Assembly: GCA_964398055.1 (NCBI GenBank)
Contig: CAYNLK010000021.1
Span: forward strand, 42,791 to 106,790
Reading direction: 5' to 3'
DNA length: 64,000 bases
Source: CAYNLK01 sp964398055
Lineage (GTDB): Bacteria > Chloroflexota > Anaerolineae > 4572-78 > J111
The notes below the pieces were generated by a model. The model had not been told where the DNA came from, searched no databases, and was given only the letters and a program-made list of their open reading frames with translations. The position numbers and the translations under genes are program-made. Position 1 is the first letter of the stretch, and the number at the start of each line of letters is the position of its first letter. Shown here in pieces: positions 50,688 through 59,197 of this stretch.

Positions 50688-52031
50688 TTATTCAAACCGT
50701 TGGCGGGCCTTAAGGACGGCAGTTTCAGCATCGGCCAGCGCTTGCTCGGCGGTTTTATTACCGGTCAAGGCCGCTTGAACTTCGCGCGCTACAATCTCTG
50801 AGGTTTCAGAATAGAAGGGGACGATGGGCCGGTTTCGCAGGTATTTATACTGTTCTTTGGAAACCTCAACAAAGTTCTGTTCTTTGGCCACCTCAGGCTG
50901 CATTTTTTGCAATTCAGGGTCATCAAAGAGTGAAATCCAGATGGGCAGGGCGTTTTGGGCGTAGCGCAACTGGACATCCTTGCTGGCGAGATACTGGATA
51001 TAATCCCAGGCTTCTTCGGGATGCTTGGAGTCGGCCATCACTGCCAGGCCCATGCCGCCGTTGATGGTAGCGCTGGGAGGAACCTGCCCCGGCATCAACG
51101 TCACAATGGCCTGCCCCGGAATTTGCGACTCAGCCGGATCATTGGCCAGGTTCAGTTGGTAAGTCCAGTTAACGGAGAACAAGGCGTTGCCCTGGGAAAA
51201 GGTTCGGCGAACCTCTTCATAGGTCGACTCCAGCGAAGCCGGATTATATAACCCATCATTCATACCATCGACCATATACTGCAACGCCGCCAGCCCCTCC
51301 GGGCTGTTGAAAGCCGGGGTATTATCTGGGTTGAAGAATTCGCCCCCAAAAGCAAAGAGATAATAAGCAAAGGCGATGGTCAACCCTTCGTCCTGCTGAA
51401 AGTATTCAATAAAGGGATACTTCACTAACCCCTTTTCTTTAGCCGCCATAGCCATCTCGCGCAGCTCTTGCCAGGTTTTGGGGGGCGCATCAAAGCCAGC
51501 TTCTTTTAGCATTTCCTGATTGTAATATAGATAAAGAACGTCATTGAGCCAGGGCATACCGTACAACTTGCCCTGATAAGTGACAGCCTCCATCGCCCCG
51601 GGCCAGATATCCTGCCTGACTTCCTCGGGAATACGATCGGTCACATCCAAAATGAACTCGGCCGCCGCAAACTCAGCCGGCCAGATGCAGTCCATCAGCA
51701 CGACGTCGTAGGTGCCGGCCTTGGAGGTTGCCGCAGTGACGATTTTGTCGTGCAGCGCTTCGTAGGCCACAAAATCCAGTTCAACATCGATGTTGGGATT
51801 GGCTTGCTCAAACTCGGCGGTAATATTCTCAATATCTCCCTCCTGATAACCTGCTTGCTTCATAAAAAGCGCCCGCATCGTAATCTTTTCGGCGGCCGGT
51901 GCGGCTGCTTCTCCCTCGGCCGGGGCAGCCGGCTGCTCTGCCGGCGCGGCCGGCTCAGGGACAACCTGAACGCAACCCACCAGCAAAACCACCGTCATAA
52001 CGATTAACGTAACAAACCACAATTTCTTCAT
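50688..52031 (-). CDS. Sugar ABC transporter substrate-binding lipoprotein (family 1)
   Basis: A 447-residue extracellular solute-binding protein. The signal ends in a lipobox (VVLLVGC, lipid Cys at 20), followed by a Pro/Ala/Glu linker and the family-1 fold: ITAEFEQANPNIDVELDFVAY, AAVVD-like TYDVVLMDCIWPAEF, and GGMGLAVMADSKHPEEAWDY. AAAGGAGG precedes the ATG. It delivers a sugar or oligosaccharide to the permeases downstream. Confidence 0.92.
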   Translation of the reverse strand: MKKLWFVTLIVMTVVLLVGCVQVVPEPAAPAEQPAAPAEGEAAAPAAEKITMRALFMKQAGYQEGDIENITAEFEQANPNIDVELDFVAYEALHDKIVTAATSKAGTYDVVLMDCIWPAEFAAAEFILDVTDRIPEEVRQDIWPGAMEAVTYQGKLYGMPWLNDVLYLYYNQEMLKEAGFDAPPKTWQELREMAMAAKEKGLVKYPFIEYFQQDEGLTIAFAYYLFAFGGEFFNPDNTPAFNSPEGLAALQYMVDGMNDGLYNPASLESTYEEVRRTFSQGNALFSVNWTYQLNLANDPAESQIPGQAIVTLMPGQVPPSATINGGMGLAVMADSKHPEEAWDYIQYLASKDVQLRYAQNALPIWISLFDDPELQKMQPEVAKEQNFVEVSKEQYKYLRNRPIVPFYSETSEIVAREVQAALTGNKTAEQALADAETAVLKARQRFE

Positions 52032-52159
52032 TTTTCTGCCTCCTTTGGCTACTAAAAATTAAAATTTTTGACGATCATCCCGGCCTTGTTGCCGGAAATG
52101 ATTTAGAACCGATCCCGGAACAGCCAGTGATAAGTTGATGTCACCTTGATGTTGTCAAG

Positions 52160-53209
52160 TTACTGGCTCACCGCCAAATCCAGTGGGTAGCGACCATAGG
52201 TTTTGGCCGCCTCGACCAGCGCTTCCAGATTCTCGGGCGGGGTGTCGCGCGGCAGTTCGCAGCCCGGGCTTAAAATGAAGCCGCCGTTCACCCCACCGGT
52301 ACGGATACATTGCCTGGCCGCCTCGCTGACCTGCTCCGGGGTCCCCTGGAGCATAATCCGGGTTGGATCCAGATTCCCCTTGATACATAGCTTATCGCCC
52401 AGCACTCGTTTCGCTTCCGCCAGGTCAACCAGCGAGTCCAGGTTGATGATGTCAGCCCCAAGCTGGGCAAACAAAGGCAGCAGAGCCCTGGTATTGCCGC
52501 AAGCATGGTATTTAACCCGCGCCCCGGCCTTTTTGAGCGCGGCAATCAGCTCGGCGATATAGGGGAAATTAAATTGTTCGTAATGGCGGGGCGACGTGAG
52601 CGAGGCCACCGCGTCGCCGACGCCGATAAATCGAGCGCCGGCCTCGATTTGGGCCAACCCAAATTCCAATTCCAGCTCCAGACTGAAACGCATCAATTGA
52701 TGCACCAGGGCCGGGTCTTGGATAAGATCGACCATGAAGTAATTGATATTCCGCAACATGGCCGATTCTTGAAAGGGCGCTTCAACCCAGGCGTAGATCA
52801 CTTCGTCGTCGCCGAGTTCCCGGCGCAGAATCTTAAGCGCCTTGATCTGCTCATGCATCCGGTTATCGCCCAACGGGTCCGGCAACCGCAGGCGCTTTAG
52901 ATCATCACCGCTTTTGATAAACGGCTCTTCGGTGGTGGCCGGCACCGCGTCTTCTTGCCAAAAGATCGCCGCGCCCACGGTTTCCGCCTCTCTGACCGCG
53001 TCTGAACCCAGGGCGACCGCATCGTAGCCAAAGCGGCGGATGGAGGCGAGTTGGGCCTGGGCCATCACTTCCCCGGAACGGCAATAGTCAATGTAAGGCA
53101 CGCCAAGCAAGCGGGCGGCAAAGGTCATAATGAACGGGCTGACCGGCACTCGATCCGGTTCGCGCAACTCACACACGGCCCGGTAACGCTCGGACGAGGT
53201 CATGCTCAT
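52160..53209 (-). CDS. Uroporphyrinogen decarboxylase-fold methyltransferase-like protein
   Basis: A 349-residue UroD-superfamily protein resembling methylcobamide:thiol methyltransferases (MtaA, MtbA, CmuA) rather than heme-pathway HemE. It has the zinc-site pattern H235-x-C237 (KYHACGNT) with a third Cys at 317 (SPGCELPRDTP), spacing close to the HxC-Xn-C of the MtbA group. Other family segments are EPDRVPVSPF and GDAVASLTSP. It lies 3 bp after a NagB-like gene in an amino-sugar operon, an unexpected place for a methyl-transfer enzyme. The acceptor and donor are unknown. Confidence 0.82.
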   Translation of the reverse strand: MSMTSSERYRAVCELREPDRVPVSPFIMTFAARLLGVPYIDYCRSGEVMAQAQLASIRRFGYDAVALGSDAVREAETVGAAIFWQEDAVPATTEEPFIKSGDDLKRLRLPDPLGDNRMHEQIKALKILRRELGDDEVIYAWVEAPFQESAMLRNINYFMVDLIQDPALVHQLMRFSLELELEFGLAQIEAGARFIGVGDAVASLTSPRHYEQFNFPYIAELIAALKKAGARVKYHACGNTRALLPLFAQLGADIINLDSLVDLAEAKRVLGDKLCIKGNLDPTRIMLQGTPEQVSEAARQCIRTGGVNGGFILSPGCELPRDTPPENLEALVEAAKTYGRYPLDLAVSQ

Positions 53210-53212
53210 GGC

Positions 53213-54139
53213 TTAGTGCATCTCCGCTTCACAGGTACCGATGCCGCCCCGGTAGAAATTGAACTGCACCTGCGGGTGGTCGGCCAGCAAAGACATGGGC
53301 ACGGCGCTGTCGGCCAACTTTTTGGAGATCATCAGGGTGGTCAGCCGCAAACCAAAGGGGTTGTCGTGCGTACCGGCGTGCCAGATGGACACTTTTTCCG
53401 CCTGCCACGTTTCCACCGGCCCAACGGTCACCGCCTGATCGGGCACATTCTGGACCACGCCGCCGCCGGAGGTCCGGGCATTCTGGATCAGGGTGATCGG
53501 GTGCAGCTCAACCACCCGCGTGCCCAACTGCCGATACACCTCCGGTGGGGGTGGCTGGTCGATATACTCCCCGGCCCGTTTGGGCGGGTCGTTAAAGGCC
53601 CAATGTTTCACTTCACCCTGGCCGCCTTGCATGACCACGCAGCGAGCCTGGCGCCAGCTATTGATGTAGGCCGTGGGGTCGGCCGCGGGAAAGTGAATGT
53701 TTTGCAGCGGCATGCGCAACTCCGGCCGGATGCGGTTGAAGCAGAGGTCCATATCGGCTTTGGCAAAGCTGAGCGGAAAGTCCGGTCCCACCTCTTTACC
53801 ATCCACCACCCATTCGTCCATACCCCAGAAATGAGCGTGGCGCAGATCGATTTCCAACTCGTTGACCAGGCGCGCTACCAGCGGCAGCTGCTCGGTCGGC
53901 CCGATGGGGCCGCAAATACCGGCCGGTTGGTCCGCCGTAGCCTGCCGCCAGGAGGTGATATATTCCAGGGCCTCGGCCAGGTAGAAATCCTCAAGGGTGT
54001 CATAAAATTTCACCGTGAAGCCCGGCCGGCTCAAGCCCAGCAAATCTTCGGCGGTGAGCCGGGCGGCCTCATCCAGTATCTCGCGATCGAGGGTGGTGTA
54101 ATCCCACCATCCCGGGGCAACTTTGCTGATCGGTCTCAT
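53213..54139 (-). CDS. NagB/6-phosphogluconolactonase-superfamily protein, divergent
   Basis: A 308-residue protein with NagB-like landmarks: FWGMDEWVVDG corresponds to the MDEY region and GGQGEVKHWAFNDP to GxDGHIAFNEP, but the catalytic Asp is Val and Glu is Asp. It probably keeps a sugar-phosphate-binding fold with different chemistry, or acts as an isomerase or lactonase. It is the first gene after the ROK regulator and probably begins the sugar operon. Confidence 0.72.
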   Translation of the reverse strand: MRPISKVAPGWWDYTTLDREILDEAARLTAEDLLGLSRPGFTVKFYDTLEDFYLAEALEYITSWRQATADQPAGICGPIGPTEQLPLVARLVNELEIDLRHAHFWGMDEWVVDGKEVGPDFPLSFAKADMDLCFNRIRPELRMPLQNIHFPAADPTAYINSWRQARCVVMQGGQGEVKHWAFNDPPKRAGEYIDQPPPPEVYRQLGTRVVELHPITLIQNARTSGGGVVQNVPDQAVTVGPVETWQAEKVSIWHAGTHDNPFGLRLTTLMISKKLADSAVPMSLLADHPQVQFNFYRGGIGTCEAEMH

Positions 54140-54154
54140 TTTTTCCTCCTGTTT

Positions 54155-54330
54155 TGGGTGTGTTCAAAATGAGTTAGAAATCCACGTTTTTGTGAAACGT
54201 GATGAGTAAAACGTAATACGTAATAATTCAGCCCGAAAAACCATTACCTTCACCTGCACTGCGCGCAGGCGCAAGAGTCACGTTTCACGCTTTATCGAGA
54301 CATTTTTTTCAACCGAAATTGAACTCACTT
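54155..54330. repeat. MITE-like intergenic element, copy 2
   Basis: The left end gtgtgttcaaaatgagttag and the inverse of the right end (gtgagttcaatttcggttg) are imperfect terminal inverted repeats. Inside, acgtttttgtgaaacgtgatg and cacgtttcacg form a stem. It is related to 48611-48710. Confidence 0.45.
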
Positions 54331-54346
54331 TATGATTATATGCTTA

Positions 54347-55549
54347 CTACACCTGCCCCTGCACCGACAGCCAATCGCTGGTGTGGCGCAGGGCGGTGGC
54401 CACTGCTCCCAAGACCGGGGCATCCAAGCCCAAATCCGATAACACAAGTTCCGGCGGAACCGGCACGACTCCGGCCAAATGTGACCGGATGGGGTCGATG
54501 AACAGGTCGGCAAACTCAACCAGATCGCCGCTGATGATGATCCGTTGCGGATCAAGAATACAGGCCAAGTTGGCTACGGCAATCGCCAAATACTCAATGG
54601 TTTCTTGAACGACGGCATGGGCTAACGGGTCGCCCCCCCGCGCTGCGGTTAAGACAGCCCGGACGGTCAAGGCGTCAGGATTTTGGGCCAGGAGCGAGGG
54701 TTCACCTGCGGCCAACCGCTGCCGGGCCCGGGCCACGATGCCGGTGCTGCCGGCCAGGCTTTCCAGGCAGCCGTAGTTATCATAGCGCCGGCCCAAATAC
54801 CGTTGATTGGGAATGATATAGCCCACTTCGCCAGCCGCGTCGTGCGCGCCTCGATAGAGCCGGCCATTCAGCACAATGCCCGCCCCAATGCCAGCGCCCA
54901 ACGAGAGACAGACCAGGTTGGCTATGCCCTGGCCGGCCCCGCGCCAGCTTTCGCCCAGGGCAATCAGGTTGACCTCATTTTCCACAAAAACCGGCAGGTC
55001 AAGAGCTTCTTCCAAACGACGCTTGAGCGGCAAATCGCGCCAGCCCAGCACCGGCGCCCAGCTGACAATGCCCTCTTTGAATAACGTCACCGCCGGCGCG
55101 CCGACGCCCACGCCGCGCACCGGCGCGCCAAACCGGACCGACGCCTGTTGCAAATCCCGGATCAGGCCGATCAGTTGCCGCACGCCCTCGTCGCCGGGGA
55201 CGGATGGCGCTGTGCGCCGTTCGAGGATGTCGCCGTTCAGGTCGGCCAGGGCGCCAACCATATTTTCATGCACGTAAACGCCGATGATCAGGCTGGCCCG
55301 GTGGTTCAGTTCCAGCAAAACCGGGCGGCGTCCGCCTTTGGAACGGCCGTGGTTACCTTCGATAATGAGGCTGGCTTCGATGAGGGGGTTGACGATGCGG
55401 GTAATAGTCGGCGGGCTGAGTTGCAGCAGCCGCGCCAATTCGGAGCGAGAAATCGGCCCTTCATCCCGGATTAACTCCAGGATAGCCGACCGGTTTACCC
55501 GGCGCAAGAGAGTCGCATCACCGATATGCTTGAAGGCGTCTTTGCCCAA
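54347..55549 (-). CDS. ROK-family transcriptional regulator
   Basis: A 400-residue NagC/Mlc-type regulator: N-terminal winged helix (SRSELARLLQLSPPTITRIV), then a sugar-kinase-like domain with SLGAGIGAGIVLNGRLYRGA and a GEVGYIIPN segment. The zinc-binding CxCGxxGC motif expected after it is missing; NYGCLESLAG is all that remains. It starts with TTG at 55549, seven bases after GAGGAGA. It lies upstream of the amino-sugar operon on the same strand and is the likely regulator of it. Confidence 0.88.
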   Translation of the reverse strand: MGKDAFKHIGDATLLRRVNRSAILELIRDEGPISRSELARLLQLSPPTITRIVNPLIEASLIIEGNHGRSKGGRRPVLLELNHRASLIIGVYVHENMVGALADLNGDILERRTAPSVPGDEGVRQLIGLIRDLQQASVRFGAPVRGVGVGAPAVTLFKEGIVSWAPVLGWRDLPLKRRLEEALDLPVFVENEVNLIALGESWRGAGQGIANLVCLSLGAGIGAGIVLNGRLYRGAHDAAGEVGYIIPNQRYLGRRYDNYGCLESLAGSTGIVARARQRLAAGEPSLLAQNPDALTVRAVLTAARGGDPLAHAVVQETIEYLAIAVANLACILDPQRIIISGDLVEFADLFIDPIRSHLAGVVPVPPELVLSDLGLDAPVLGAVATALRHTSDWLSVQGQV

Positions 55550-55792
55550 AATTCAGTCTCCTCAAGCAAAATTTGGCTTGATTACCTGAGTCCGGTGGTC
55601 GAGGAGCCAGGTTTGGCGCTTGACAAAGGTTTTTGAGATGGCTTGCCAGTAGACAAATACGAAAATGAGTGGCAGAAATTATGATTTTATGAACGTGTTA
55701 CTTTCTTTCTGTAAGAAATAACGTATAACAAAACCGTCGATCTGTCAAAAAATTTGTGTGGCGTTATCCTGCGCATAAAAAAACGACGGCAG

Positions 55793-55811
55793 GGTTAACG
55801 ATTACATAACC
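55793..55811. promoter_or_regulatory. Operator-like near-palindrome upstream of the ROK gene
   Basis: ggttaacgattacataacc contains ttaacgattaca, which matches the LacI-type operators near 33.4-33.7 kb in most positions. It lies about 245 bp upstream of the ROK start and might place this operon under the same LacI-family repressor. Confidence 0.35.
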
Positions 55812-55890
55812 TGTCGCCGGTTTGACTTGAAACCAGTGCCAACCCGAACTGACTTTGCCCAAATCGCGTCGGAGGCGGTCAGGTTTATAT

Positions 55891-56000
55891 GGGTGTGACC
55901 AATTTCAGTTGTAGGGGCGTTCGGCGAACGCCCAAATTGGGCCAACTAACCAGGGCGAATGCCATTCGCCCCTACATTAAAACTCATTTTGGTCACACCC
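55891..56000. repeat. 110-bp MITE-like element with nested inverted repeats
   Basis: Outer arms gggtgtgaccaa and ttggtcacaccc (12 bp, perfect) enclose inner arms gtaggggcg and cgcccctac, which enclose two more small palindromes. It lies in the 807-bp gap between the ROK and TPR genes. The rest of this gap holds an AT-rich stretch that probably contains the ROK promoter, and nothing else I can name. Confidence 0.7.
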
Positions 56001-56356
56001 AATTTAATAAATGGGCTAATTCGCCCCGTCATAAATACCAGGGCTATGAAACAGCGCCGGGTGAACCCGGCTTTAGCCCGATTCATCGGGCGCGATAAGA
56101 TAGTCCGGCGACTTTATGGCCGGACGAGCGCCGACGAGAAAGTTCAACCGGGAGTTTCCGAACGTTCTCAGAGTAATTTAATATTTTAACTCCTTGCTTC
56201 AGTTGCCTGTCAACCAGGGAAGAACTTTGCAGCCATGATTGCCTTTCAGCCGCAATTTGAGGTAAACTAATGAGGTAAATTCCCGGTTCCGTCAACCGCT
56301 CAGGCGCAAACCTGATGTGACCGTTACCAGGTATTACTCAAAGAAAGAGAGGGCAT

Positions 56357-56974
56357 ATGGCAGACGAAGTTAGCAATGAGACTGAACAAGCTCCAGCCGA
56401 GGAGCAGCTTGAACCGGCCGAAGTTGAGTCCGCTAGCCAGGCGGCCGGGGAGGCAGCCGAGCCAGCAGCGGTAACGTCCGAAACTGAGGCGACCGCCGCG
56501 GCAGCAGCCGGCGACGAGTCTGAACCGGCGGAAGCAGAAACTGAGACGCCGCAGGCTGCAGAGCAAGCCGGCGCCGATGAGTCCGCCCCAACTGAAATGG
56601 TCACCCAACCCGGCGAACCGGCCGAACTGCTGGCCCTGGCCGAGCAGCAGTTGGCTCGGGGCGCTTACCAACAGGCCCGCCAAAGCTACCAGCAAGCCCA
56701 CCAGCTTTTTGCCGATCGGGGTGATCAGGCGAGTCAGGCTAACAGCCTGGAGGGTCTGGGCACAGCCTATCTGCAACAGGGTAATTACGAGCAGGCCGAG
56801 CAGCAGTACCAGCAGGCTTTGTCAATCCGGCAGGCCCTGGCTGATCAGGCCGGCGTGGTCGATCTACTGCGACAGTTGGGCTTGCTCTATCGCCTGCGGG
56901 GCAACGCAGCCCAGGCCCAGCACTATTACCGCCAGGCGGTTGAGCTGGCGGTGGGGGCGGCAGAAACACCATGA
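56357..56974 (+). CDS. Tetratricopeptide repeat protein with acidic N-terminus
   Basis: A 205-residue protein. Residues 1-90 are a low-complexity Glu/Ala/Pro-rich acidic stretch without predicted structure. Residues 92-200 contain three TPR units (ELLALAEQQLARGAYQQARQ, SLEGLGTAYLQQGNYEQAEQ, LLRQLGLLYRLRGNAAQAQH). No signal peptide is seen, so it is probably a cytoplasmic scaffold. Its stop overlaps the next gene's start as ATGA. Confidence 0.82.
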   Translation: MADEVSNETEQAPAEEQLEPAEVESASQAAGEAAEPAAVTSETEATAAAAAGDESEPAEAETETPQAAEQAGADESAPTEMVTQPGEPAELLALAEQQLARGAYQQARQSYQQAHQLFADRGDQASQANSLEGLGTAYLQQGNYEQAEQQYQQALSIRQALADQAGVVDLLRQLGLLYRLRGNAAQAQHYYRQAVELAVGAAETP

Positions 56975-57225
56975 ACCAGGAGCGACGCCTGACGAAAGCA
57001 GATCTGGTCGAATTACCCGATATCGGCCTGATCTACGCCGAGAGTCCCGACCTGGACAGCCCCACGACTCTGCCGCGGGAAATTGTGGCCAACCTGTTTT
57101 TCTCCCTGGAAGCGGACGGGCTGCTCTACCTTGAATTTGAGCAAGAAGAAGGTATCATTACCAGTGTCTGGTATCGCGGCAACTATTTCATTACCAAAAA
57201 AAGAGGGCGCGACCGGGTAGGCTAA
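56971..57225 (+). CDS. Small conserved-looking hypothetical protein
   Basis: An 84-residue protein I do not recognise. It is mixed-charge, with no signal peptide or membrane segment, and ends in a basic cluster (TKKRGRDR). Translational coupling by ATGA to the TPR gene argues that it is real and works with that protein. Confidence 0.6.
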   Translation: MNQERRLTKADLVELPDIGLIYAESPDLDSPTTLPREIVANLFFSLEADGLLYLEFEQEEGIITSVWYRGNYFITKKRGRDRVG

Positions 57226-57264
57226 GTACTGCTTTTCATAAGTTCGTAGCCAAATCAAAGGGCT

Positions 57265-57320
57265 GGAGTCGAGGCTTCAGCCGGGTTTTACGCCATATTT
57301 CCGGCTAAAGCCTCGACTCC
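57265..57320. repeat. REP-like inverted repeat
   Basis: ggagtcgaggcttcagccgg at the left is matched by ccggctaaagcctcgactcc at the right (one mismatch), with a 16-bp spacer. It lies between the small hypothetical gene and the PAC2 gene. Confidence 0.8.
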
Positions 57321-57436
57321 AATCCGCTATGAATTTACGCAATTCTGTACTAAGCCCGTTCAAAAGTGGCGCGGCCCTGTTTTGTGGTCGGCCCGGTCGA
57401 CTGGGCCAATCCGCTCCGGCCAGGAGGCAACTGACA

Positions 57437-58378
57437 ATGAACCCATTGGTTGAACTCTGGGAGATGCCTGCATCCGCCGAGATGTATATGATCGCCGGTT
57501 GGCGTCAATGGGCCGACGCCGGCTCCGTTTCTTCGGGCCTGCCCCAATATCTCATCCGCCAAACGGAGGCCCAAAAAATCGGCCAGCTTAGCTCTGATGG
57601 TTTCTACCTGTTCCAGTTTCCCGGCGGTCATCATTTTTTGCGGCCGGAAATCAAGCTCCAGGCCGGTTACCGCCAGGAGTTCATCGCCAAAAGCAACGAA
57701 TTTTTTTTTAGCGGCGACGAAAAGAAGGGGTTGATCATCTTCCTGGGCGACGAGCCTCATCTCAACGCCGAGCAGTACATCGAGGCCCTGCTCGATGCCG
57801 TGGAAGCGTTGGGCGTGAAACGGGTGGCGGCAGTGGGCGGCGTGTATGGGGCCATGCCCTACGACAAAGAGCGGGAGATTTCCTGCGTCTATAGCCTGCC
57901 GGGGTTGAAGCAGGAACTGGCCGATTACGCCGTCAGGCTCTCCGACTATGAAGGCGGCGCCACCATCGGCGCTTACCTGGTGGACCGGGCCGAACCCCGC
58001 GAGATCGAGTGCCTCGACTTCTATGCCTTTGTGCCGACCTATGATTTTGCCCAGAGTTCCACCGTTTTTCAGGGTATCCGGCTGGAGGATGACTTCAAAG
58101 CCTGGTACGACTTGATGCGCCGGCTCAACTACATGTTCGGCCTCGGCCTGGACCTGACCGATTTGCAACACCAAAGTGAGGAACTGACCGCCTCCATTGC
58201 CGCCAAAATCGAGGAACTGGCCCGGCAGATGCCCCAGCTCAAAATCAAAGAGTACCTGGCCGAAGTGGCCAGGGATTTTACCGAACGGCCCTTTATGCCC
58301 CTCGATGACGTTTGGGCGCGCGAGTTAGGCGATCTCCTCGATGATATTGATGACCAGGCGGCAGAATCCCCTCGCTGA
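57437..58378 (+). CDS. PAC2 family protein
   Basis: A 313-residue protein of the proteasome-assembly-chaperone-like PAC2 family (ELWEMPASAEMYMIAGWRQW at the N-terminus, then AVGGVYGAMPYDKER and GATIGAYLVDRAE). Bacterial members have no firm function. The ATG at 57437 has AGGAGG upstream; a frame opening 108 bp earlier crosses the repeat. It lies 15 bp upstream of the J-domain gene and is probably cotranscribed. Confidence 0.82.
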   Translation: MNPLVELWEMPASAEMYMIAGWRQWADAGSVSSGLPQYLIRQTEAQKIGQLSSDGFYLFQFPGGHHFLRPEIKLQAGYRQEFIAKSNEFFFSGDEKKGLIIFLGDEPHLNAEQYIEALLDAVEALGVKRVAAVGGVYGAMPYDKEREISCVYSLPGLKQELADYAVRLSDYEGGATIGAYLVDRAEPREIECLDFYAFVPTYDFAQSSTVFQGIRLEDDFKAWYDLMRRLNYMFGLGLDLTDLQHQSEELTASIAAKIEELARQMPQLKIKEYLAEVARDFTERPFMPLDDVWARELGDLLDDIDDQAAESPR

Positions 58379-58393
58379 GTTTGATCAAATAAA

Positions 58394-59194
58394 ATGTCTG
58401 ATCAATTAACCCAGTTACGCGCCGCCCTGGCCCAAGTGCAAAATGAGTTGATCGAAGCCGAAGCCCGACTGGCCGATCGACTGGCTGAAATCAATGCCTT
58501 TGAACTTGAATTTGAGGCTCGGGTGGGCCATTGGCTGGATGAACTGGCCGCCTTAGAGGCCCAAATCCAGCGCTACACCGAGCGTATTCAAATTCTGCGC
58601 CAGAAGCAGATTTTTGGCCAGGCTCATATTCCGGTGGAGCAACAATACCGCCGAACCTGGCAGCGACCGCCTGAATCGGCGCCGACCCCGCCGCGGCAAC
58701 CGCTCGATGCGGCCGGTGAGGCCGAAATCAAACGGCTCTACCGCCAGTTGGCCCGTCGCTTTCACCCGGACTTGAGCATCGACGAAACCGAGCGCGCCCG
58801 CCGCACCGAAATCATGACGGCCATCAATCAAGCCTATGCCGCCCGCAGCCTGATCGAATTGACGGCCCTGGCCCGGCAGCCGGAAACTGTCGTTGAGCGT
58901 GACTATCCGGCTCAAACCCAGGCCCAATTGATCCAGGCCCTCCAGACTGAGTTAAACCGTGGCCGGCGCCGCTTGCAGGAAATCGAAACTGAACTGCGCA
59001 ATTTGCGTTACCGGCCCAGCGTGGAGCTAAGCCTGGAAGTCAAGTCGGCCCGGCGGCAGGGCCGGGATGTGCTGGCCGAGTTGGCCGCTGAACTTGAGCA
59101 AAAGATCGCCCGCCGGACGGTGGAACGCGACATGCTCAAGGCTCAATTTGACCAGTTAGGGCCGGAATCCGGCTTTATTTCCATCAACCGCTGA
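58394..59194 (+). CDS. J-domain protein with coiled-coil flanks
   Basis: A 266-residue protein: an N-terminal coiled coil (about 5-75), a proline-rich linker, a J domain (about 108-165, with HPD at 124-126 in RRFHPDLSID), and a C-terminal coiled coil (about 185-255). The J domain should stimulate a DnaK partner, and the coiled coils may recruit clients or dimerise. The usual Gly/Phe and zinc-finger regions of DnaJ are absent. It lies 3 bp upstream of ppc. Confidence 0.84.
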   Translation: MSDQLTQLRAALAQVQNELIEAEARLADRLAEINAFELEFEARVGHWLDELAALEAQIQRYTERIQILRQKQIFGQAHIPVEQQYRRTWQRPPESAPTPPRQPLDAAGEAEIKRLYRQLARRFHPDLSIDETERARRTEIMTAINQAYAARSLIELTALARQPETVVERDYPAQTQAQLIQALQTELNRGRRRLQEIETELRNLRYRPSVELSLEVKSARRQGRDVLAELAAELEQKIARRTVERDMLKAQFDQLGPESGFISINR

Positions 59195-59197
59195 GGG

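Noticed and set aside
52160..53209. Assignment as HemE (uroporphyrinogen decarboxylase)
   Set aside because: The H-x-C...C zinc pattern and operon context favour the methyltransferase branch of the fold; no other heme genes are near.
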